Shown in pieces: positions 49,249 to 61,312 of a DNA stretch of 64,000 bases. The stretch lies in NCBI GenBank assembly GCA_016748015.1, contig JAAOMT010000515.1, positions 180,759-244,758 on the forward strand, written 5' to 3'. This DNA comes from Geosiphon pyriformis (taxonomy: Eukaryota; Glomeromycota; Glomeromycetes; Archaeosporales; Geosiphonaceae). Every line of letters begins with the position of its first letter. The first letter of the stretch is position 1. Under the pieces are notes generated by a model. The model made no database searches. It saw nothing but the letters and a program-made list of their open reading frames with translations, and was not told the origin of the DNA. The translations under genes and the position numbers were made by a program.

Positions 49249-50603
49249 TTTGGGTGGTGGGAATTTACAAGGACATCGAACAGTGTCAATTCAGTCTGGC
49301 ATAACTTTGTCGTGATAGTTATTCTATTTTTCGGTCCCACCTTGTAGATAACGAGAGAATAAACAATAAATGTTTTACAAATTAATCATAAATATGCTCA
49401 AATTTGGCTGTTTCGGAAAATATTCGGTCATCAATGCGGCATCTACCGTTTATTTTTCAAAGTTTTAGTTGTAATCATTGTTTAAGTCGATCAGTAAATA
49501 ATTGAAATGCTTGGCAGTTATTCAAACAATTTATCAAAAATGAGATCAAAACTTTCTAAAAATTTTTTCGCAACACATTCAAAATTTTCTTGGAGACCAA
49601 TGTTCTTGGAGTGCATTTGGAAATCCTAACTATTAAAATAACATACAACTCTGACATAATATTTTCTTGGACACATTTAGGCTGGATTAATCCGACCAAT
49701 CGCTGAATATTTATTCCACAGCAATCAATAGTTGCATTAAAAGAATTTTTCGATAATTTTTAATCTGCAGGCAACCTACTAATTAACATTACGGAAAATC
49801 TCCCTTCAATGAGTAGTGCCAAATATTTGTGATGATTGGTAACAAAAGAATTTTTTTTCAAAAGCTGAATTTCACCGTAATATTTTAATTCTTTATGAGA
49901 AATCAAATTACATGTGTAAACTGGAGCGGAAATTGCGCAATGAAGATTTTGCGATGTCGAGTTATTATTGATCGAATGAAACCTAAAACTTGCGACAAGG
50001 CAATTTCAGAATAAGTGTAGCAAAGCAATAACGTTTCCTTTGTTTTATGCCTAAAAACCTCTCGCATTTCGAATGATGTTTTTTAATATATTGCACATAA
50101 TTTTTAAACATTGCCGAAATAAATAATTTTATAGCAACGGCTGGTGGAAGAAAATTTTTCTACGCAAAGCAAATCTCCGAAATCGTTCTCAATTTTTAAT
50201 GGTCATCAAGAATTTCCTGATTGGAACCTACAAATATTTTTAAAATTACACGATAATCACTTTAATTAGACCCTTTTTGACACAAAATGACTTATAAATG
50301 TAGTTTTCATCCTGGTTTTCTCTTCACCAATTATGATGAAGTTAAGTTGGTCTTTATAATAAAATCCAAGTAAAGAGAGTTTTGGCAAACTTTATACATT
50401 TTCTTGATATAGAATCTTTTTAGGGAAAAAATGTTTTTTTAACTTGCTATAAAACCAAAAATCCGATCTGAAGAAAATAATTCAATATTTTGATTCCTAA
50501 ATTGTTGCACTTCTTGAAAAATCTTTACCTAAGGATGCTCTTTATAATCGGAGAAGCTAATGAGATCTTCAGATTCCTAGTTTTCGCCGCACTGTTTGAA
50601 TGC
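49249..50603. other. Intergenic region
   Basis: About 1.35 kb with no supported exon. It contains the promoter side of the F-box gene starting at 49248 and the 3' flank of the NTPase gene. Nothing else is recognisable. Confidence 0.6.
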
Positions 50604-51362
50604 TCATATTTTAATATCTAAAGCTCTTTCAATGTTTCTAACAACGAATTCAGCCAAATTTTCCCGATTTTCTTTTTTCACTTCAATTATACTAATCCTT
50701 TTACCCCCTCTATCATCATCTTTTAAATCACCAAAGTTTCGAATTTTTTCAGCCAAATTTCCTCCACCATGCTTCGTGACTGTGCCGAGGACAAAGCAAG
50801 CTTGTTGCTTCATTTTTTTATCCTGAGCAATCTCTAATGTTTGTCCAAAGAGAAGTTCCCAAGCAGCTTGTACGAAAGCGTTGGAAAAATTCTCCATTTT
50901 TCCGATTTCGTCAATAATGATTATAGACTTTGGAACATCTTGACTGTTAATTGATTCCATCGAAGATTCAGATTTTGTTGGCTTTAAGAGCGGAATCACA
51001 ATTTCTGGCCAGTTTTTAGTATCAATAAAGTAATCTTTGACATTTGGAAAGTTTCGATATGGTGGGAAATTTGTAGGCCAGTATCCAGGTTTGCGAGCTA
51101 AGATGGTGCGCGTCGATTGTATATTGTTATCTGAAATTGTTATTATATCAAACCCGATTCGTATATTTGTTGAAGTGATTGAAGACGAAGGGAACCTTTT
51201 CACTGAATTGGATTCAGTTACTTCTTCAGTGTAGAAACCACGAATTGTAAGTTTTGAGGATGGATATTTTGATTGAAATATTTTGATAACTTTTTTAATA
51301 AGTGTTGTTTTCCCAACTCCTGGCATTCCGGTTAGGAATATTGCATGTTGAGAGGAATTCAT
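50604..51362 (-). CDS. THEP1/NTPCR-type nucleoside triphosphatase, 252 aa
   Basis: A P-loop NTPase close to the N-terminus: HAIFLTGMPGVGKTTLIKKV contains Walker A (GMPGVGKTT), and SIIIIDEIGKMEN is Walker B. RGFYTEEV and the C-terminal FVLGTVTKHGGG with IIEVKKENRENLAEFV match the conserved segments of the THEP1 family (human NTPCR), which hydrolyses nucleoside triphosphates slowly and is probably a housekeeping enzyme. I chose the ATG at 51362 because family members begin a few residues before the P-loop. An in-frame ATG at 51419 would add 19 hydrophobic residues. At 252 residues it is longer than the usual 180-190. The extra length is in two insertions, one around residues 55-75 and one Ser-rich before Walker B. 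No introns are needed. Confidence 0.85.
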   Translation of the reverse strand: MNSSQHAIFLTGMPGVGKTTLIKKVIKIFQSKYPSSKLTIRGFYTEEVTESNSVKRFPSSSITSTNIRIGFDIITISDNNIQSTRTILARKPGYWPTNFPPYRNFPNVKDYFIDTKNWPEIVIPLLKPTKSESSMESINSQDVPKSIIIIDEIGKMENFSNAFVQAAWELLFGQTLEIAQDKKMKQQACFVLGTVTKHGGGNLAEKIRNFGDLKDDDRGGKRISIIEVKKENRENLAEFVVRNIERALDIKI

Positions 51363-52331
51363 AGCTTTGTTTTGATATAAGGTGGTTAGTACATGCATAT
51401 AAAAATTAAACAGAGCCATTTTTTCTTTATATGCAATGTTTCCGGCGATATAACTCTCAGTTGTGTTTGGTAATTATCAGTCAATCTACATATGACATTA
51501 TGTAATATGTAAAGCTTGGCATTAATAGAGATGATTTTGAGGTTTCCTGTCTTTGTAGAGAACCTGGAGAGATAAGAAACCTTGATTAAATTTTTTCCAA
51601 AAATCATTAATTCTTAGTTCTAGTTTCCAATTATAAAATCTTTCTCATGAGCAAAAATATAAATAAATAATTCCATTTAAGAAAATTTTTACAATTCAGG
51701 AAATTAAGCTGTCTTTTGAACAAATTAAATTTTAAATTTTGGTTTCAAAAATAATTATACTTTTTGGCTCGAATATACAGAAAATAGGCAAAAAACTAGA
51801 ATTCAAATTCATCTATTTGAATCTTTTTATCTTAGGCATAGTTTTATGTTGACTTTTATTCCCTATGTGGTACCTGGTCATTTTTACAGCTTAAACACTT
51901 GGCAAAAATTATAAAAAAATGCATATCACAGATATTCTCTAGGAATATGACATAATTAAATGAAAATACTAAGCATAAAAATTATGAAAAATCAACTATC
52001 ATTTATATTTTTGGCAAAAACACTTTCTAGAAGGATTTCTTTTTAAAAATCTCAAGTTACCGTCTAATCTTGAATATATCATTTGCATTTACAAATCTGG
52101 AAGCTTTACTAATATATAATAAAAATGTAGTTACAATCATTAAGCAAATCATAATAAAGGATAAAAACCGATTTTCAAACTGACATAAGATAAAAATTAC
52201 GATTAATGATATCAAATTGTTATCTGAATAATTTGCGTCGGCAATTATGCCAAATTCAGATTTCCATTCAACTTTTTATCCTTAACCAATCAATAATTGA
52301 CTATAAGGACCAAAAACCTCTATTATCTCCA
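51363..52331. other. Divergent intergenic region between NTPase and MSH5
   Basis: The NTPase (minus) and MSH5 (plus) are transcribed away from each other, so about 970 bp holds both promoters. The DNA is AT-rich with no clear control element. In-frame ATGs upstream of each chosen start (51419 and 52206) extend the frames slightly into it. Confidence 0.55.
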
Positions 52332-55300
52332 ATGGAATCTCAAACAGAGGATTTATTTTCTTCCCGAGCCTCGAGCGAATCCCATCCATCAGTTGCGTCC
52401 GCGCTCGAAACCTCATTATCATCGCAAGTATCAGTAAAATCCCGTCCCTCAAGAGCACTTCAGCACAAAAATTCATCTGATGTATCAACATCAATAGATT
52501 TAAATTCTTCAACTGCATCATGGGAGGGGGTATCAGATCGTACTACCTCAATAAGCCAAAACGGAAATCGACACCCGACACCCAGAGCAAATCTTTCACA
52601 CCAAAGAAGAAGAGCTCAGCAAAAAGAAAGAAGATCAAAACGAGTACCCTTTGAAATTGAGGATGAGGAACCTGTAATTTCGACTCCAACGACAGAAATG
52701 AAAACTGATCAAGAACAAACTACTGAGGAGGGTGAGAGCTCCTTGGAGGATGAAGATATATTGACAGGAAAAGTTAGTGAAAGTCACGCGAGATTTATGA
52801 ATATTATTTTAAAGAGTATCATATTCTAATTGATTAAAAATTTTCGTATACAGATTGTTATGGCGGTTAGCTATAGACATCGCAAATTAGGATGTGCTTA
52901 CTACAATGTTACCAATTCAACTTTATATTTGATGGAGGATGCGTACGAAGCTCCTCCTTACGATATTCTACATCTTTGTAAGTATTTAAATTATGTTTGG
53001 AGTATGTGCAAGGCTTTTATTAATGCTGAAATTGCATATATTCAAAGTGCGCTTTCAAATTATGCCCTCGGCGATTTTGACAAGTTCAAGGGCAGATGAA
53101 GAATTTATACAGGCATTGAAAGTTGCAGGTTAACAAGATTTTCACGAAATTTATCCTGAAGGTAATGGCAAATACTCAAGATAATGCAAATTCTCACGAT
53201 TTTATAATATTAGATGAGCCCGGGACAGTTGAGACAATGGTTGAAATACGTCCTAGCGCTGAATTTGTTTGGGGATCAGCAAAAACGAAATTGTTGTCGA
53301 TCAAATGTGCTCAAGCTTATGAAAATTCACCATCGCAGATTGAGGCCACTCGAAAAGAAATGTATTTAAAGTTGTCCAGTATTGTTGACATGGAGAGCGT
53401 TGAGACGGTAAAATCTTTGATATAATTTCTAGGTCTTTTTCAATTTTTCAATTGTTTATTTTCTCAGGTGGGATGTGCTGGCTCTCTTATTACCTACCTC
53501 TCCAAGGCAAGAACTACGGGTGATTTACCAGAAGGCCAAGGTCTAGAAGTACTTTCTGTTGAGCAATTTTCGGTGTAAGTTAAATACAGAATTTCGAATT
53601 GCAGATTTTTTTACAGCTCTCCAATCAGTATTTTTCCCACAGAAAATCTTTTCTTCACGTAAACGCAGATGCACTTTGGTCAGTTTATATATTCCCTTTT
53701 TTTGAAAAAAATCTTTACCATAAGTCTTATTTTTCAGCCTTGTTTAATTTTTCTTTAGCTCTTTACAAATATTTGAAGATGAGACACATCCAAACATGCA
53801 TATGCGCTCAAGAGCGAAAGAAGGATTATCTGTGTTTGGTAAATATTCTCTCAATTATTTCTTTAAACTAATTTAAAAAGTTGATATTTTACTTGAGATA
53901 TTTTGAGCAAGATTAAATTGTTCAAGTAAAAAATTATAGGGATTCTTGATAACACGCGTACTACATTTGGAAAAATTCTCTACAAGCAATGGTTCCTCCG
54001 GCCAACTCTTGATCTGGAGACTTTAAACGAGAGATATTTAACTATTGAATGTTTAATTCAGCCGGAAAATCTACAAGTTTCTGACCAATTGGCGGCGTGT
54101 CTAAAGCATTTAAAAAACGTTCCTAAAATCCTGGCCAATATGAAGATGACATTGAATATGACCGAGTGGCAATCCCTCTTAAAGGTCGGTTTTTTTTAAA
54201 TACCTAAAGATATTTTTGTCAAGAGACTCGATTTAAAATTGTAAAAAATAGTTTGCCTTCTTTGGCTTAAAAATTCGGAATCTCGCGCGAGAATTGAATC
54301 AATCAGAGGAAATACGAATTTTCAGAAAGGTAAGTAGCCTAAAAAGGGGAATACTTAAAGAACATGTCTCTAACATTGTTTTTTTTGGTCAACAAAAGAT
54401 TAGGGAAATATTGGTTGTCAGTGACCTTAAAGATATTGGATCTTGCATCAACGACGTGGTCGGTGATACTTTTAAATTTTGACAATTTATTCTTCTATGC
54501 TTAAAGACGTAAAAATTTAGATTGATTTTGATGAGAGTGCTACCGAAAGTCGTTGTGTTGTGAAGCCACACGTAGATGAGGCAAGTAGGTTTTAATCAGT
54601 TTGATTTAGAGAATAAAATAATAAAATATAAATTGAATTACAGGAGCTTGATGAAATGAAGAGAACTTACAATGGATTGGACAGCTTTTTGGTAAAGGTG
54701 TTCTTTTTCAAAGCAAAAGATCAAATTCTATATCTCAATTCATTAATCATCCAGTCTGAAGTGGCACGTGAGATCGCCACTATGATCCCAACTGAATTTG
54801 CTTCCACGTTAAACGTCATTTACTTTCCTCAACTGGGATATCTCATTACTGTACCGTTAAAGCTTGAGTGGAAAGAAGAGGATGACTTCAAAATTGAGGG
54901 ATTCTATTATCAAGTGAGTTTAACCTTGGAATGATTTATGCAAAAATTTGTTACTAATATTAATTTAAAATATATTTAGTTTAGTACAGAAACAACAGTT
55001 TATTACAAAAATGATCGAATGCGAGGTACGCTATAGATAGCTACTGGTTTTCTTTTAACAATTATATTAAATTTTTTTCTTAAAGAACTTGATGAATATC
55101 TCGGTGACATTCATGGGCTTATTGTTGGTATGTTAAACAACCCTTTAAATCGCAGTTCAAATTCAAAAATTTAAGGATTTTGTAATGTCTTTTGGATAGA
55201 TCGAGAAATAGAAATTATGCAAAGGCTTCAAGAACGAATTCTAGAATACTCAACATTACTTTGCAATTGTACTGGAGTTTGCGCAGAACTTGATTGGTTA

Positions 55301-57033
55301 AAAATTGCTTTGTTTTTGATCTGTGAAGCATCTTCAATTTAGTGTATCGTCCTCACTTTATTTAATTGTCAGCCTTCTCTCTTTGGCTGAATCTGCACGA
55401 AGATATAACTACTGCCGACCACAAATGACTGAAGAGAATATTTTAAAAATTACTAAGGGAAGGTAAACTTACGAAAATATAATTTAACTACCACGGGAAG
55501 ACAGGCCTCCGGCCTGCCCGAAGCAATCGAGGATTTTTTCTCGAATCAGAATTTTAAGAAATTTCATATAAACCAGGCATCCGCTGCAAGAGCTTTGCGT
55601 TGATGTTTTTGTCACTAATGATACCTACATTGTTGGGGGTAAGGGGGTTAATAAAGATGAAGATCTAGAAGATGCCCCAACTTCTGAGATGGATGAAGAA
55701 ACTGATAATTCAACATCGGGAGGTCGAGATATAAATTACAGTGATGAGAAAAGTGTAATGTTGCTCAGTGGAGCAAATTATTCTGGGAAGAGTGTCTATC
55801 TGAAGCAGATTGCAGTTATTGTATTTATGGCTCATATTGGAAGGTCAGTTAACATTCAAAGCTCAAAGACTTGAAAGGCGTTAGTTTAATTTAAGGATAA
55901 TATTCCATTTTTCAGCTTTGTTCCAGCGGAAACTGCGATCATTGGCTTGACAGACAAAATATTGACGCGAGTACAGACGCGAGAAACAATTTCAAGAGTC
56001 AGTTTTTTCGATAGCGATATTTATTTTGCTTTAAAGTTCTAACTTTAACCATTTTCCAATAGATTCAAAGTGCCTTCATGATTGACTTACAGCAAATATC
56101 TATGGCACTACGTAGCTGCACATCCCGTTCGTTACTTATATTCGATGAGTTTGGAAAGGGAACGGGGTCGACAGGTGAGTTTAATTTTCGGAAATAAATG
56201 TCCAGCTTTAGAACTTTGATATTTTATTTATTTTCGTATACCGTTCAATCTAATACTCCCAGACGGGGCAGGTTTATTCTGCGGAGTGATCGAACACTTG
56301 TTAAAACGTGGTCGAGAATGCCCAAAGGTGATCGCAGCCACACATTTCCATGGTATTATTTATAAGTTTCACTTTGCTCCTTAATCTGAAGACTGGAATG
56401 TGGAAAATAAATCAAATAGTCCCGATTCAGATTCAACTTTACTGTTGGCTATTTGACTAGAAATTTTCGAAAACGATCTTCTTTCTCCTAGCCTTCCAAT
56501 TACGCTTGGAACAATGGAAATTATTAGGGATGACAATGATGGCGAATTAACATTTCTGTATAGGTCAGCGATAAAGTTTGATTTTGTATATATATTTTAA
56601 CTTAATTTATTTTTCCTACAAGAACTAATCCAGAGCACTCATGATAAATTATTTGATATACCAGACTGGTGCCTGGTAGGAGTACTTCCTCATGGGGAAG
56701 CTTTTGTGCTACCATGGCTGGTGTCCCTGCACATGTAGTTCAAAGAGGTATAAGAAAATCATAATTACTTTGTTTTTTTAGAACTTTATTCATACCACAA
56801 AATCGCATTTTTTAGCGAACTATCTTTCCTCTCTTTTTGCAAAGTACGAATCGATTCCACCACCTTTCGCAGACGAACGTGAACGAAGAACTTATGCGAT
56901 ATGTGAACAGGTTTCTCGAAGATTTGTTGAATTGAATTTTGGCAATGAAAATGAAATGATGGAAGAGGATAGCGATATAGACACAGAAATCGAGTCATTC
57001 TTTGATTGGGTTGGACGAGAGGCAAATCTTTGA
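52332..57033 (+). CDS. MSH5: MutS homologue MSH5 (meiotic crossover factor), 999 aa, 24 exons
   Basis: Exons: 52332-52772, 52854-52977, 53048-53128, 53181-53407, 53468-53572, 53617-53678, 53759-53838, 53940-54184, 54252-54329, 54399-54458, 54521-54580, 54644-54691, 54755-54913, 54980-55025, 55086-55127, 55200-55296, 55373-55462, 55577-55843, 55916-55997, 56063-56174, 56263-56352, 56461-56563, 56665-56747, 56816-57033. They sum to exactly 1000 codons. After a Ser/acidic low-complexity N-terminus of about 150 residues come the MutS connector, lever and clamp (KEGLSVFGILDNTRTTFGKI, WFLRPTLDLETL) and the ATPase: Walker A GANYSGKS (747-754), Walker B FDEFGKGTGSTD (825-836), the conserved ATHFH and a C-terminal dimerisation region. 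Residues around HPLQELCVDVFV and GSFVPAETAIIG are MSH5-typical. With MSH4 it forms MutSgamma, which stabilises Holliday junctions in meiosis. Exon 3/4 joining is the least certain point. An ATG at 52206 would add 42 residues. Confidence 0.93.
55502..55518 (+). other. GC-rich perfect hairpin inside MSH5 intron 17
   Basis: Within intron 17 (55463-55576) the sequence CAGGCC-TCC-GGCCTG forms a perfect six-pair stem, extendable by two more pairs including one wobble. It is by far the most GC-rich spot in an AT-rich intron and resembles the core of small repeated palindromes. Confidence 0.7.
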
Positions 57034-57330
57034 TTCATTGATAGTCTAATTGCCATGTAAAAATCATGTTATCGTAATGTTAATCTGAGAAAGTCCAAAT
57101 CTCATTTCATGGTAATAATATTTGCAAATTTCAAAGCATGAATATATACTTGAAATAATTTATACCGCTGCATAAATGTTGTGATATATCTTGTGAATTT
57201 TGCGATTTTAAATGTCACACAAAATTAGGAGGATTTTTCTCGAGATAAATAATGAGAATGAATATTTTTACGCGATATCTGTAATAAAGGTAACTTTTTT
57301 CATTAAAACTTTTAATATCGAGAAATAAAT
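57034..57330. other. 3' flank of MSH5
   Basis: Spacer between MSH5 and the transposase remnant. Poly(A)-signal-like AATAA motifs are present but nothing decisive. Confidence 0.5.
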
Positions 57331-57339
57331 GTCTACCAA

Positions 57340-58150
57340 TGGGTGCCATAACCCTTTATATTTATGACTTTTTGGCATCGAGTCAATAAAATGAAGAATT
57401 ATCCATAATAGAATAGCGTTCCATGTAGTAATGACTGCCGCCTTCAAGTCACCTTCTGTTCGTGGCTTTCGGTTCTGTGAATCGAATTTTTAACTTCCCT
57501 GCACATATTTTCTATTGGACCAAGATCTTGGGATTGTGAACGCCATTCCAAAGTCACAATTTCAAAATTATCTTGGAGTACTTTCACAAACTTGCACTTG
57601 TGAATTGGAGAGTTATCTTCATAGAATATTGGTTATTTGGTGGTCATAATCATTGGATAAAACTATATCCAATATATACCTCATCAGTCATGCGTGAGGG
57701 GGGTGGGAATCAAATGATTCAACCCTTGTCTACTAATACACATGATAAGTTTACGCCAACTTTTAACAGTTGCACGCGTTTTATCAGCTCACTTTTATGA
57801 CACCATACATGAAATTTCCCACAAGAATCGGTGCTTATAGAAGATTCGTCTGTGCAAAGAACACGTTCCCAATCATCTTTGTAGGTTTCAGTCCAATTTA
57901 ACCATTTAATTGGGTTTAGTTTAGTAATCATTGGTTTGTTACACATTATAAAGGTTTTCTAATGGACCAAAGAGTTTTATCAACAATAAGTTTTCGACCA
58001 CTATAATTTCTTTTTAAATAATCAGTATTTTTTATTAATTAATTATAATTGCTTAAGACAATCTTTTAGCACAATTAACGAACCACCCCATAATGCGGGG
58101 AATTTTTTGGCGCGGACATACCCTCTTTTTTGAATATTTTTACCGTGTAA
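57340..58150 (-). pseudogene. Broken Tc1/mariner-type transposase
   Basis: Minus-strand pieces in several frames keep the order of a DDE_3 transposase. At 57946-57719 is LNWTETYKDDWERVLCTDES, where the Asp of TDES is the first catalytic Asp, followed by KFHVWCHKSE. Further on (about 57630-57500) YEDNSPIHKCKFVKVLQDNF carries the second Asp, and SQDLGPIENMCREVKN corresponds to the third acidic site region (usually DLNPIENLW). A relic of the end (LLTRCQKVINIKGY-like) lies near 57.35-57.40 kb. Frameshifts and stops separate the parts. I could not find terminal inverted repeats or a TA duplication. Such elements cut and paste through DNA. This copy is dead. Confidence 0.78.
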
Positions 58151-61100
58151 CATTTTGTGTTTATATAAGATCTTTTTGGCGACCATTTGTGTATACAATT
58201 GAAATTTTCAAGTAACTTTTTAATTACGAATGCAATTTTAAGGTTATTAGTATTACTGCAATCTTTAATATTCTTTCCGATCCTCTTAATTCTGTGTGTG
58301 AAATTAATTCACCATCTCGTTTGTTCAGTGCTGATTTTTCGGTTTTCCAGGTTAAAAAGTTTTTTTAGGAATTAAAACAAAATTTTTTTAATATAAATTT
58401 CATAACGGAATTTTTTTTAACTAATTATTCAAATTCAGAAGTTTACTAATTTTTCATAAGCATTGGGGAAATTAACAAGATTTGATAGCATCAAAGAGTT
58501 GCAGTCATTTAAATCATTTTGTACCATTCTTCTCATTTTCCAATAATAATTTGCTGTTTCAAAATTATATTTAAAAAGTAAATTTTTTTTCATGTTTGAC
58601 ACATTTTTTCATCTGATTTACAAAAGGTTTGTAACATTATCGTTTTGGAAATTTTATAAAGATAAAAACTAATTTACGTTTCTTTTCATTTATTATTTGT
58701 GGTCTCATTATAATTTTAATTACCTTTAATCAGAAGTTATTTTTATTTGTTTCACAATTCTATTTATGCATGAAAATATAGTTAGTTGTATTATTTATCG
58801 GTTCGGTTTTTTGTACAGTAACTATCAAAAGGAATATTTTTGTTTTATAGCCATCCCAGCTATATGAAAATTTTTTTCGGCTTGTACTAAATTGATAAGG
58901 TAGTAAGCTGTGTTAAATTTATAATCAAATCTGTAATATATTTGCAGCAAATTCGAAGATTGTAAATTTATGAAATTATTTAAATGGAATGGCATAAAAG
59001 GTTATTCGTTTTTAGAAAGGCAAAAGATTATCTTCTAATAAATTTTTAAGGGATTTTCTAATTTTAAGGGATTTTCAAATGAAATGTAACTCTTTTTTAA
59101 TTTGCCGAGAAATGAATTTGTAGATTCCTTAAAAATTTAGAAAACCTTAATCAAAGTATGAAATCTTGGAATTTTCCATCATCGATACGCCAAACTTTTT
59201 AAGATTAATAATTTGCATAGTCCTTTTGATTCTTTTTTTTTTCTTTTTTTTTTGAAATTAAAAGTGTAAGAATTAATTATTTAATTTATTAATATCAACA
59301 AAAAGTCAGTTGTGTTTTATGTTTAACTTAATTTTTTTTTAATTTCTTGAAACATTTGAACCATTATTTGAATTTTTTTTAATATTTTTAATAAAGTTAT
59401 TAATTTTTTTTAACGATTTTTAAAATGACACAAATCTTGAATACATCTTTCGATGCTCTGAAAAAAGGGTAGAAAGCAGTGTGTTGCAAAACATATTGAG
59501 ATTTATATTATACAAGGATACGTTATGATTTGGGGGTAAATAAAATGGAGTAAATAATAATTTTGTCGATTAAATTTAATGAAAATTAATTATAATTTTA
59601 CCAGATATGAAAGCAACCGATATGAGAGCAACCGATATGAGCAACCAATAAGTAAAAGATTTATTATTATCAGATTTATTAGTGTGAAAAGTTATCAGAT
59701 GCTGTTCAAGGCAATTGCTAACCATCAATGGTTAACCAACGGAATTCATTTTTAGATTTCATTAAATGATTAAATGAATCAATTAAGGGAAAATCCAATT
59801 AGGGAAATCAAAAATAGCCCATTCTAGATTAATTTAATAATAGTCAACAAAAATGAATCAGCAATTCTCTAGCAGTCGAAGATCATTATTACTTTGCCCC
59901 TTAGTCTTTAATTATAGCAAGGATTTGTAATTTCTGAGAATTCAAAAAAAAAAATTGATGTTTGAATGTTTCATATTTTTTAAAACAATAATATGAATTA
60001 TTCAATAAAATGAGCAGAAATTACAATATATATATATTAAAAAGTTAAAAATGAGATGCATTGATGCATTAATATGTTTGTATTAATATTTAAGGGTTTT
60101 GTAATACCAAAAAATTTTTGTGATATTGTCCTAGAGTTTGTAGCAGTAGTTATTATCAGGAATGTATGAATCTCAAAAAACTTGCATTTTGATTTAGCCA
60201 GATAAGGTAGTAGTATGCATAAGGGCTTCGAAGTCTAAAAGTCTAAATTAAATTTGGCTACAGGTGCCATATTACCTTTTGAATTTTTGATGACTGATTG
60301 TATTAAATGGGGGTTTACAAAATAAAATAATAAGGAATTTTTGAATTTGTATTTTAAATAAGGATAATAAAATCAAAAAACGGGGGAAGGGGGGGTAATG
60401 TAAATTCATTGAAAAAATATTTGACCTTTTTCAAATGCGCCTGATTTATTGAAACTAGAATTTCTAAGAAAGAAAAACCTAAAAAATAACAGAGAGCTAT
60501 CATTTTTGAGTGACAGGACGTCATTATCTAGCTTTAAAACGCCAGGTTTGATAAAAATAGATATCTTGTGATAAATATTTCACAAAAAAACTTAAAAAAA
60601 TGATGACACAATAAAGACAAAAAGAAATATTGTTTAACTTAATTTATGATTTTTATTTTCAACGCTTAATTCAAATCAGATAATCTTAATTTGCAGATCG
60701 GCTTCTCCATTTTTTTTTTTTAAAAAAAAACTTATTTTATTGATGAAAAATATGTTTACCCTTTTTAATTCAATAGCTGATTTCTCAACTTATTTAATTG
60801 ATTAACCTCTTTTCTTAAATACGAGTTTTGTACATGATTAACGCTCTATTAAAATTATTTAGGAACATCCAAAACTTCAGAATCATTAACATCGATCGAA
60901 ATTTTGATGATAAATCAATTGTTATCATAATATTATTTTATATCATGAAAAGAAAAACTTTACAATCATTGAAAGCAAGATAATATGGAACTTCACAATA
61001 TTTCGGAAATCATCTCGGAAATTCTTTCCGTCAACCGAATTGAGCCCGCCATTTTCTGTCCCCTCAAAATATGAATCGAGAATTTCTCATCTGGTGTGGT

Positions 61101-61312
61101 GAAAATTTTTTCTCTTGAATTTTTGTAATCACGCTATAAAGTGGAATTTTAATTGCGTAACATAATCAATTTTGAGTTATACTTTAAGGAATAACTTGTG
61201 AAACCATGTCAAATACGCGCATTATCAATCTTTCTAGAATTTTTGACAATAAAAGGAGTTCTCATTGTTGTTTGAAAAGTAAATTGCATTTATCCTTTTA
61301 ACCATAGAGAAC
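58151..61312. other. Long intergenic region
   Basis: About 3 kb with no supported gene. A frame at 58187-58375 shares a short coding-like stretch with another frame (FNILSDPLNSVCEINSPSRL) and may be a repeat fragment. A 15-mer tandem repeat lies at 59604-59646 and a G-rich run at about 60379-60398. The last few hundred bases should contain the multicopper-oxidase promoter. Confidence 0.5.
59604..59646. repeat. Three-unit 15-bp tandem repeat
   Basis: GATATGAAAGCAACC, GATATGAGAGCAACC and a shortened GATATGAGCAACC lie head to tail. Confidence 0.85.

Noticed and set aside
52282-52521. Minus-strand frame of 79 codons over MSH5 exon 1
   Set aside because: It is the antisense of the low-complexity Ser-rich N-terminus, with no independent support.
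58187-58375. 62-codon frame with hydrophobic helix-like sequence
   Set aside because: Another frame over the same bases looks more protein-like, and neither can be extended. Probably repeat debris.
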